Assembly (NCBI GenBank): GCA_021823525.1
Contig: JAKANY010000001.1
Coordinates: 62,001 to 126,000, forward strand
From: Actinomycetes bacterium
GTDB lineage: Bacteria > Actinomycetota > Acidimicrobiia > Acidimicrobiales > RAAP-2
DNA length: 64,000 nucleotides
Direction: 5' to 3'
Shown one piece after another: positions 35,701-42,181 of the stretch (positions within the stretch are counted from its first letter, which is position 1; every line of letters begins with the position of its first letter). Under the pieces are notes generated by a model that saw only the letters and a program-made list of their open reading frames with translations, ran no database searches and was not told the origin of the DNA. A program made the position numbers and the translations under genes.

Positions 35701-38237
35701 TGGGCTCGGCGCTCACGGGATGGTTCGTGACCCTGACCCTGCCCAGCGGCTGCTCGGTGGCGACCGGGGAGGCCGTGACGGTCACGGTCGACGTGACCAA
35801 CCCGCCGGTGACCGACCTCTACAGTGCGGGCCAGTTCACGGCCTCGACCTCCGAGGACCCGGGCCTCGTCAGCCCGGCCACCGTGTCACCGATCGTGGCC
35901 TCCGGCCACGCGGTCACCCTGACCGGCTTCACCGCCGGCACGTACAAGGGCAACCAAACCACGACCTGGACGGCCACCTTCACCACGTCCAACAGCGGTG
36001 GCTACGTCGGGGGCCTGGTGGCCGGCGACACGGTGACTGCCACGTTCCCCACGACGTTCCTCATGGGCGCGCCCTCGACCGTACGCTTGACGGGCGCGTT
36101 CGCGGGCGGGTCGTGCCTCAACGTGGCGCTGCCCGTGGGCGACGTGACGATCACGGGGACCGTGCTCACGGTCACCCTGCCCGCTAGCTGCACACTGGCC
36201 AACGGAGCCACGGGCGCACTCAACGTGACGATCACCAACCCACCGGTCACCGAGCCCTACGCGGCGAACCAGTTCAGCCTGGCGACCTCGGAGGACCCGG
36301 TGATCGTCTCCGCGAGCAGCGTCTCGCCGCTGGTGGCCTCGGGCAATGCGGTGTCGGGTGTGACCTTCGTCCCGGGAACCTACGGCGGGAACCAGGCGAC
36401 CACGTGGACGGCGAGCTTCACCACGTCCAATAGCGGGACGACCGTCGGGGGCCTGGTGGCCAACGACACCGTGACCGTGACCTTCCCGACGACGTTCATC
36501 ATGGGCGCGGCCTCGACGGTGACCCTCGGCGGGGCCTTCACCGGCACCTGCTCGCTGCCACCGAGTGATGCCACGATTACCGGACACGTGGTCGGGGTGA
36601 CGTTGCCGGCGGGCTGCACGCTCGCCAACGGCGCCACGGGGACCGTCACGGTGGGGATCACCAATCCGCCCGTGACCACCACCTACGCCACCACCGACTT
36701 CGCCGTCAGTACCAGTGAGGACCCGACCACCGTCCACCCGAGCTCGGTCGCGCCGCTGGTTCCCGGTGGCGTCCAGACCTCCAACGTGACCTTCGTGGCC
36801 TACTCCAACGTCTCGAGCACTGCCACCTTGTGGACACTGGGCTTCACGACCGACGCGACGGGGCAGCTGGTGGCGGGCGACACGATCACGGCGACCTTCG
36901 CCTCGGGATTCACCATGGCGAATCCCAGCACGGTGACGTTCTCGACGGGCTTCGTGGGCTGCACCACGGCGAGTGCGTCGTTCTCGTCGAGCACGCTGTT
37001 CTTCACGCTGCCTTCGGGGTGCTCGCTCGCAGCCTCGACCAATGCCACCTTCACCTTGACCGTCACGACGCCGATCCTGCCGGGGGTCTACCCGGGCTCG
37101 TCCTTCAGCATCTTCACCTCCGAAGACCCGGCGCCCGCGCACCCGACCTCGGTCGCGGTGGTCGGGGCGATCTCACCCACCACGGGTGGCGGCTCAGGAC
37201 CGGGCACCGGATCGGGCACGAGCTCGGGCGGCAGCACCGGTGGCACTACGACGTCGACACCAGCACCGCCTCCTGCGGGCATCGCGCCCAGTGCGCTGGG
37301 CACGCCCGAGTCGGCCATCGTGGGCACGACGGCACTGTCGGTGGTGCTGGTCTCGGGATCGTCGATCTTCGAGGTGACCGCCCCGCAGAGCACCCTGCCC
37401 GCGGGCACGACCATCAGCCTGTACCCGATCACGACGACGACCTCGCTCTCCTCGCAACTGCCCACGGGCGCCTCGTTCCTGGTGTCCCTGGCGGTGTCCT
37501 GGCAGACCGCCGGTGGCGCCACGCCGCCGTCGGCTACGCCGCTCACCCTCACGGTGAGCGACCCGTCGATCGTGCCCGGTGACGTGATCTACATGGTCAC
37601 GCCCACGGGGCTGCAAGCTGTCGGCGTGGCCACCACGAGCGACACGGTCACGATCACCTTCAGCACCGACCCGGTTTTCGTCGTGGCTTCGGCGGTCGCC
37701 CCGCAAGCACAGGCCGCTCTCAGCCTGAGCGGCGCGAGCGTGACTATCGGTCACGCCCTCACCCTGTCGGCCTCGGGCGGATCCGGGTCTGGGGCGCTCA
37801 CCTACGCCATCGTTGGCGGGACGGCCAACGGCTGCTCGCTCAACGGTGCGACGCTGACGAGCGCCGGGCTGGGGACGTGCGTTGTGCAGGTGACCAAGGC
37901 GGGAGACCTCACGTACGAGTCGGCGACCACGACCGCGACGTTCACCTTCGCGCGCGCGCTGCCGGCGCGTCCGGCGATGGTGCAGGTGGTCTTCGCCTCG
38001 GGTGGCTGGTCGCTGAGCGCGACCGCGCGCACGCAGCTCGCCGGGCTCGCGCACCGACTGGTTCGCGGCGCGCTGATCCGCATCGTCAGCTACGGCTCGG
38101 GCAGTGCCGCGCTGGCGCATCGGCGGTTCGCGACCATCGAGCGCTACCTGCTCGGACTCGTGCGGGTGCGGGTTCAGGCGGTGTTCGCGACCAAGGCGCG
38201 GGCCGCCGTGGGCCGCATCCTGACCCTGGCGCAGTGA
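29739..38237 (+). CDS. Giant (~2,830 aa) secreted multi-repeat protein with C-terminal Ig-like and OmpA-like regions
   Basis: RBS GGGAGG, signal peptide (RHWGRPVLRALVAVVAGLVSIVGLALPAGATS); 17 repeats each ending in a (F)(S/T)V.TSEDPTP-type motif; C-terminal VQVVFASGGWSLSATARTQLAGLAHRL... Confidence 0.93.
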   Translation: MGLGINGQSRRTRHWGRPVLRALVAVVAGLVSIVGLALPAGATSVASVSFWTSQYPQAVGTGFSASNDAYGNTPQFWQVEFTTSATGALSAYNSVTVTYPTGFAVPATGIGFTLSGGFAGCSSFTGTASATGTTITVTLPSGCTLAASTQGVIQFTTGSLITSPPVTDSAYTASNFTVATSADTTPVVASSLSSLTYSGSNVNSVSAPGTYLAHETQPWTVDFTTSTSAALTGAGPYGGALVAGDTVSVAFPAGFTLPTGPTAITLNTGFTSCSASGTSASTTETITLSGSGCSLLASAAASLTIPGVTNPIVGSYTIGVTTSEDPTTVAGTTTTLVTVSPAGTAVTGVAFSASSYKGNATTTWTADFTPTSPGLLTAGDTVTVTMASPFTLASPTVVTFAQGFTGGTSCAPQSVTPAGTSLTVTLATGCSLSGGVPAALSFAATNPPATATYAGANFSVVTSEDPTATSPTSVDAIVASGSAVTGVTFAGATNKANVTETWTVGFTPSSAGRLVAGDTVTASFPSGFVISASPTVTFASGFVGCTNVTGVLTGSTEVTATLPSGCSLADSQAATITFSVTNPGPGTYPASGFTVATSEDPAAVAASSSVTILTSVTQVQNVTFSASTYHGNTPATWTVDFTSSSSGSLASGQSVTVVFPVGFGVQASPTVSLVSGFTGASCSGYTTASASGTTVTLTLPNTCTLAASTPASVSIDVTNPPVTDPNYAASNFSVSTSSDAVPASPSSVQALSVSGTAVSNVTFAGATNKGNVTETWTVGFKTSGGGALVAGDTVTVAFPSSFAISPSPVVALTSGFVDCAGLPALSGSTLTVTLVNSGGTCALADSTAATLTITSVTNPPAGTYAASGFSVNTSEDPTPVHPSSDVVIGPSGTAVSAVSFSAVSYAANTSTTWTVGFTPSVPGTLVAGDSVTATFPTTGGSSDFGIPNNPAVTFASTFAGGPACSPASGTYTSGTGVLKVVLPSGCSLAGGYAATITLSAKNPSATTTYSASQFSVSTSEDPTPVSPTGVAAIGSSGSAVSSVEFKVGNPPQSGTYFSSPGSYATTNAAYGNLPTSWAVAFQASGGGSLVPGDTVTVTFPLGFRMSNPSVTFAGNMSACGTVTGSASSNVLRVTIPNLNTCGLSGGSTGALSFTVTDPPVTTTYSGSEFSVFTSEDPTPVSPTSGNYVASLTHSGSTPTAGTVSVSPATGDVSATLTMSFTPSSATSLSGSAPYSGALTPGDTITAFIPAGFVVTTPTAAVTLSGCAALTTGAVTGSVGSGWHVTLTVPSGCSLAAGNPATLTVAVTTPPAGSYSGFQVSTSEDPTPATSASSVSLSAAGSAVSGVTFAAQTFAGNQTTTWTVGFTPSLPGGLAAGDTVTVEMPSAFFPATPTGKVTFASGFAGGAACIPTLPTYASGAGEETITLTLPAGCSLAGGQRATLTLSLTNPPETFLYAPSQFGVKTSADDVALVIPGTVHALVPSGSAVLGGGSAPTLGAASTKANTSTTWTATFTPSLPGTPVGSFGGALVAGDTVSVSFPAGFVATATPTVSMACGSPGSSATGSVATGWTVTVTVPSGCSYVAGNAVTLQVGITNPPVTDAYTTSQFAVWTSEDPMPVPPVTVSTITPSGTVVTGVTFAGATNKANLTETWTVGFTPSGAGELVAGDTITVTFPSSFGLVATPVIGLNANFGGSCTATGSTVGSAVTVVLHGTCDLPSSTVTTLTVSSVTNPPAGTYPLSDFSVATSEDPSAAHPASDIVIAPTGGQVSAVTFTAGTYAGNTSTTWTAGFTATPGGDLFPGDTVTVTFPTAGGTSVFLISPTPTVNFTAGFTAGFLGCNPTVGAFTAATGTLVVTLPAKCTLAAGVSAAISVTAVNPPVTTTYTASQFTVATNEDFTPNSPAVVHAIVPSGTVVNGVTFSGSTLKGNQAATWTVHFNASIVGTPPPYGGALVVGDTVSVSFPAGFVMAATPAVTLSGCAALTAGSAVGSALTGWFVTLTLPSGCSVATGEAVTVTVDVTNPPVTDLYSAGQFTASTSEDPGLVSPATVSPIVASGHAVTLTGFTAGTYKGNQTTTWTATFTTSNSGGYVGGLVAGDTVTATFPTTFLMGAPSTVRLTGAFAGGSCLNVALPVGDVTITGTVLTVTLPASCTLANGATGALNVTITNPPVTEPYAANQFSLATSEDPVIVSASSVSPLVASGNAVSGVTFVPGTYGGNQATTWTASFTTSNSGTTVGGLVANDTVTVTFPTTFIMGAASTVTLGGAFTGTCSLPPSDATITGHVVGVTLPAGCTLANGATGTVTVGITNPPVTTTYATTDFAVSTSEDPTTVHPSSVAPLVPGGVQTSNVTFVAYSNVSSTATLWTLGFTTDATGQLVAGDTITATFASGFTMANPSTVTFSTGFVGCTTASASFSSSTLFFTLPSGCSLAASTNATFTLTVTTPILPGVYPGSSFSIFTSEDPAPAHPTSVAVVGAISPTTGGGSGPGTGSGTSSGGSTGGTTTSTPAPPPAGIAPSALGTPESAIVGTTALSVVLVSGSSIFEVTAPQSTLPAGTTISLYPITTTTSLSSQLPTGASFLVSLAVSWQTAGGATPPSATPLTLTVSDPSIVPGDVIYMVTPTGLQAVGVATTSDTVTITFSTDPVFVVASAVAPQAQAALSLSGASVTIGHALTLSASGGSGSGALTYAIVGGTANGCSLNGATLTSAGLGTCVVQVTKAGDLTYESATTTATFTFARALPARPAMVQVVFASGGWSLSATARTQLAGLAHRLVRGALIRIVSYGSGSAALAHRRFATIERYLLGLVRVRVQAVFATKARAAVGRILTLAQ
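29880..37170 (+). repeat. 17 tandem ~140-aa (~430 bp) protein repeats
   Basis: Counted TSEDP-like motifs (NFTVATSADTTP ... SSFSIFTSEDPAP); each unit usually has TWTV.FT, AGDTVTV.FP..F, G(F)..C and a second GC(S/T)LA cysteine. Confidence 0.88.
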
Positions 38238-38242
38238 GCAGC

Positions 38243-38278
38243 CTGGCCCGCTGGCGGCTCGGGCCGTCAGCGGGCCAG
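38243..38278 (+). terminator. Hairpin downstream of the giant gene
   Basis: CTGGCCCGCTG ... CAGCGGGCCAG (11 bp) with further inner pairing. Confidence 0.65.
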
Positions 38279-38298
38279 ACGGGCCGCCGCGCAGCGAG

Positions 38299-39054
38299 GT
38301 GTCACCGCCCCGAGGTACGTTCGCAGAGCGCGGCCAAGTCTCGTCGCGCGGAGCGGGGGAGGTGGGCGTGGCGACTACGGTCAACCACACGCGCGATCAC
38401 ATCCTGATCAGTGCGCAGGCGCTCCTGAGAGAAACGGGCTCGGCGGGGCTTCGGGTCGCCGACCTCGCTCGGAGGGCTCACGTGGGCGTGCCGACGATCT
38501 ACTACCATTTTGCTTCGCGCGAGCAGGTCATCGCCCAAGCCCGGCTGCGCGTGTACCGCGAGATGTCGCGCCCGATGGCCACCTACCTCGAGGAGATGTC
38601 GGCGGCGCTCGATCGGGGTGACCCCGAAGCCTTCCGCGCCGGCTTGGTGGGAGATGTCGCGACCGCGTGGGAGGCCGGTGTGCTCGATGCGGAGGCCGGC
38701 GTGATGAGCCTCTTGCTTGACATCTGGGCTGATGGGGCCACGCGCCAGGAATTCCGCGCCTTGGTCGGCCAGCGCTTCGAGCGATGGGTCGAGATGATCG
38801 AGCGAGCTCAGCACCGCGGATGGGTCGCGCCGGGGTCCCACGTGGCGACCGGTGTCGCGGTGTTCTGGGCGGCATCGGTGGGCGCGGCTGTCGTTCCCGA
38901 AGCGTCCGATTGGGGAGTCACCGCCACCAGTGTCGCCGAGCTATGCGGGCACCTCCTGGGCGTCACGTCGCGCGGCGCGCCGCCGTACTCCTCGGCCGCG
39001 GCAGCCGCAGGAGACAGGGACGCCACGGCACCGCACCCAGCGCCCGCGACTTGA
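38299..39054 (+). CDS. TetR-family transcriptional regulator (true start probably within the first ~25 codons)
   Basis: HILISAQALLRETGSAGLRVADLARRAHVGVPTIYYHFASREQVIAQA HTH. Confidence 0.88.
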   Translation: MSPPRGTFAERGQVSSRGAGEVGVATTVNHTRDHILISAQALLRETGSAGLRVADLARRAHVGVPTIYYHFASREQVIAQARLRVYREMSRPMATYLEEMSAALDRGDPEAFRAGLVGDVATAWEAGVLDAEAGVMSLLLDIWADGATRQEFRALVGQRFERWVEMIERAQHRGWVAPGSHVATGVAVFWAASVGAAVVPEASDWGVTATSVAELCGHLLGVTSRGAPPYSSAAAAAGDRDATAPHPAPAT

Positions 39055-40123
39055 GGATCACGCTCACGCCGGCGGACAGGCCGGCGGCACAGTCTCTCGC
39101 CAGTGATCCGGTGTACTCGACGTCGTAGACGGCCTTGTGCGCTCGCACGAAGGGGGCCAGCTCGGGGCACTGGTGGTACGCGACGCACTGCTCATCGATG
39201 GCGAAGTCGAAGACGGGCTCGAGTTCGGCGACCTGACCCAGGTCGTTCTTCAGACCCACGGCCAGGTGGTCACGGTGCGCGAGAGCAGCCAGGCCGCGGT
39301 TGTAGCGCAGCTGGTCGGCTGGCGTGAGCGGGAAGCCCGTCACGTTCGCGTACCCGTCGACGTTGTCGAAGTCGACGGCATCGAAGCCGGCGGAGGCGCA
39401 GCGGGCGACCCGGCGAGCCATGATTGGCATCAACGTCCCTACCGCGCGAATGTCGAGCCATCGCTCCCCGGGCCAGCCGTTGGGTCGTCCGCGAAGCCTT
39501 GCGGGAAAGAGTCGGGCGTCAGGTCGCCAGCGCTCCCAGGTCCCGGCGTCGACGTAGCAGATCGCGTAGTCGCCCCGGGCGTGGATCGCGCGCACCGCCG
39601 CGGCGTTGGGCGTGGTTCCGTTGGGACCGTCGAGGTCGATGTCGAAGATCGTGGGGTGATGGCACGGACCGCGTGCTCCCGTCGCGCAGACGTTCAGGTC
39701 GATGCCGCCCGGACCCTGCGGGCCCGTCGAGAGCTGATACTGGAAGAGAGCGCCGATGGGTGGACCGGGCGCAGCGCCGGCGCGCGCGGTGGGGGCGACT
39801 GCCTCGAGCGTGATCAGCACGATCGCCGATGCGAGAAGGACGAGATGGCACCGGCGGGGGTGGTACCGGCCCCGAGGTGTGCCACCGCCGCGGCGTCGCC
39901 TCGTCTCCGTCCGGGGGCCATCACGCTGAGGAGCCCGTTGGCAGCCAGTATCGCGAAACCGTCGCCGGCAACTTCCCGCGTGTATCGGCCAGCGGTGCGA
40001 GCGACTGGTGGGTGGCTCCTCTCGTCTTCGCACGAGGATGGCCCCGCTGCGCGCGTGCTCCATCGTGAGGACGTCCTCGGTTGCGCGCCTCGTCCCTACA
40101 GGCGTCGCCGGCACTGTGGTCAC
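38963..40123 (-). CDS. Secreted GH114 (endo-alpha-1,4-polygalactosaminidase-like) protein
   Basis: GALFQYQLSTGPQ, IFDIDLDGPNG, GDYAICYVDAGTWERWRPDARLFP, AGFDAVDFDNVDGYANVTGFPLTPADQLRYNRGLAALAH, GLKNDLGQVAEL; GTGA overlap with upstream gene; Arg-rich N-terminus then hydrophobic segment. Confidence 0.82.
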   Translation of the reverse strand: MTTVPATPVGTRRATEDVLTMEHARSGAILVRRREEPPTSRSHRWPIHAGSCRRRFRDTGCQRAPQRDGPRTETRRRRGGGTPRGRYHPRRCHLVLLASAIVLITLEAVAPTARAGAAPGPPIGALFQYQLSTGPQGPGGIDLNVCATGARGPCHHPTIFDIDLDGPNGTTPNAAAVRAIHARGDYAICYVDAGTWERWRPDARLFPARLRGRPNGWPGERWLDIRAVGTLMPIMARRVARCASAGFDAVDFDNVDGYANVTGFPLTPADQLRYNRGLAALAHRDHLAVGLKNDLGQVAELEPVFDFAIDEQCVAYHQCPELAPFVRAHKAVYDVEYTGSLARDCAAGLSAGVSVILKSRALGAVPWRPCLLRLPRPRSTAARRAT

Positions 40124-40626
40124 GCCAAGAACGCGCTGAGTCCCGTGGACCGGGATGCCTCCGTGATCTCATCGTCGGCGGCTGCGAGAACTCGCAAGAG
40201 GTCATTTGACGTCACGGTGTCGAACAGCGGGACGTACCACGAGAATCCGACCGCGTCACCGTGCGACTTCCAGGTTGTGCAGTACAGCGACACGCTGTTC
40301 ATCGCGGCAATGGTTGATTCGATGTCCCTCCGCTCGACGCGTAGTTTGGCGATCTTGAAGTACACGCGACACAGGATGGCACGTTCCGCTGTGCTTACCG
40401 TGAGGAGCAGTGTGTATCGCTCCGGATGTGTGCAGCGCAGTTGGGGAGCCTCATCGGGGTCGCTGATGACCTCGGTCTCGAATCCGCCAGTCCCGAGGAC
40501 CCCCTGGATCCACTCGACGGTGACCTGTTCTCCGGCAGTCGTCAGGGGTGGCGGGAACCGCTGGCCACACGAACGACAGAAGATGTCGGCTGGTTCTCGC
40601 GTGGCACCGCATTCCTCACATCTCAT
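40120..40626 (-). CDS. Zinc-ribbon protein with YbjN-like domain
   Basis: MRCEECGATREPADIFCRSCGQRF zinc ribbon; remainder YbjN/chaperone-like alpha-beta pattern (tentative). Confidence 0.65.
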   Translation of the reverse strand: MRCEECGATREPADIFCRSCGQRFPPPLTTAGEQVTVEWIQGVLGTGGFETEVISDPDEAPQLRCTHPERYTLLLTVSTAERAILCRVYFKIAKLRVERRDIESTIAAMNSVSLYCTTWKSHGDAVGFSWYVPLFDTVTSNDLLRVLAAADDEITEASRSTGLSAFLA

Positions 40627-40975
40627 GGCTGCCTCCCTGCGATCGACGTACCGAAGGCGCGAGGAGGAAGGTCGTTGCGATCCACTCTTCGATCGCGTGG
40701 TCCCACGGGAACAGGGACCGTTCCGAGAGGATCGTCGCGCGCAGTTTTCTGCTCACGGCAGAGCAGCGAGCCACACCGATGGTTGGGGAATCCTCGATCC
40801 AGCTCCCCCCGGGCTCGGACCGAGGTGATTCCGGGTCAGAGCGCGTGTGGAGCTCCTTGCATGTTCTCCCTTGGCTCACCCTCCGGAGGAAACACCAACT
40901 CTCGGGCACGGCACCGTCGACGCCGTGGCGATCGAACAGCAACGCGAGCTGATCAGCGGTCATGCTGTGTGCCAT
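40616..40975 (-). CDS. Hypothetical protein
   Basis: 119-aa ORF overlapping the next gene start by 11 nt in the same direction; no recognised motif. Confidence 0.45.
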   Translation of the reverse strand: MAHSMTADQLALLFDRHGVDGAVPESWCFLRRVSQGRTCKELHTRSDPESPRSEPGGSWIEDSPTIGVARCSAVSRKLRATILSERSLFPWDHAIEEWIATTFLLAPSVRRSQGGSHEM

Positions 40976-41030
40976 CGGGGCACTGGCGCCATCAGCACGA
41001 GTTGAGTGCCACGCAGTGACGAAGGCGTTC

Positions 41031-41879
41031 TCAGTTCCATTTGTCCGTCTGTCGTGCGACTTCGCGCATGGAGAGAGCCACGGGAGTCAACAGCTCGAGA
41101 ACTCTCTGCTGCTCGGACACGGGAACCTCCACCTCATAGCGCCAACCCAGGGGTGTTCCGAGGTGCCGCGCAATGGCGCTCAAGAGGCCGGACCCTGCGG
41201 GCGTCGCATGAAGAGGAATGAGGAGGACGGTCTTTCGCGGCCGAACGCGGAGCGCCGCGATCGCCAAGATGAAGACGATGACTCCAACCACCGTGCTGTG
41301 TGTCGCGCTGCTGATCGCACCGGCGACCGCGAGGGCGACAAGAATGAACCAGTACATTCCGAGTGCTGCGAGGCAGCCGATTGCCTGTTGAGAGGCTGAC
41401 GTATTACGCGACCTGCGAATCTTGAATATGTGCTGCTTGATCTCGACGGCCCCGAGAAACGGGATCTGCGAGATTTCCGCGATCTGACCCACATTCGCTC
41501 GCGCATCGGAGAGGACCGCACTGTCGGTCTCCATCTGCATGAGCACCTCGTCACTGTCGTTCACAACCACGACGCGGCGATCGGTCACGATGAGCTCCTT
41601 GGCCGCCATCGGCGTGAACTTGCGCACTGTACGGCCCGACGAACCGGTAACGCGCTCGCTCTCCTCCCAGATGCGGGTGGCTGGGACGCGCAGCTGCTCC
41701 ATCTCCTTCGAGTCGCGCGTTTCGGAGCCCGAAGGGCGACGCGCCGTCACACGGGGCTCACCACTGTGGATGCTGCGTTCTGCTCCTCCCACTCGCAACT
41801 GCGCTCCGCAGCGCGCGCAGAACTCGCCCCCGTCAGGAGCGGGTGCGCCGCACTGTGTGCAAAAAGAAGCCTCGGACAT
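41031..41879 (-). CDS. Zinc-ribbon membrane protein
   Basis: FCTQCGAPAPDGGEFCARCGAQL ribbon; AAKELIVTDRRVVVVND PH-like segment; two TM stretches. Confidence 0.65.
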   Translation of the reverse strand: MSEASFCTQCGAPAPDGGEFCARCGAQLRVGGAERSIHSGEPRVTARRPSGSETRDSKEMEQLRVPATRIWEESERVTGSSGRTVRKFTPMAAKELIVTDRRVVVVNDSDEVLMQMETDSAVLSDARANVGQIAEISQIPFLGAVEIKQHIFKIRRSRNTSASQQAIGCLAALGMYWFILVALAVAGAISSATHSTVVGVIVFILAIAALRVRPRKTVLLIPLHATPAGSGLLSAIARHLGTPLGWRYEVEVPVSEQQRVLELLTPVALSMREVARQTDKWN

Positions 41880-42181
41880 GTACGACTCCCACAGCCTTCG
41901 GTCACATCTTTCGGGACAGTATCACCTGCTGCGGAGGGGCGGAAAGGGAGATATACCTTCGAACCGACTCCCCAACGTCGAGTCGTACGGAAGGGGTGTG
42001 ATCCGTGCAAGTCGATCGCCTCAAGGATCACATTCCGTCGATCTTTCATCTCACCTATACATGGATCTATTGGCACCGATAGCCCAGTGACCCGGACGGC
42101 CCCGAACGAAGCGCTTGCGTTCGCGTCAAGGTGGGAGGTTGTCGCGTTGGTCCACCCATCATCGTGCGACATTGTGTGACG

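Noticed and set aside
29880-37170. CRISPR-like or non-coding tandem repeat
   Set aside because: Repeats are ~430 bp, divergent at DNA level and in frame; they are protein repeats.
39137-40828. 563-aa plus-strand ORF across GH114 and zinc-ribbon genes
   Set aside because: No protein-like motifs; the minus strand carries GH114 and zinc-ribbon genes with coupled overlaps.
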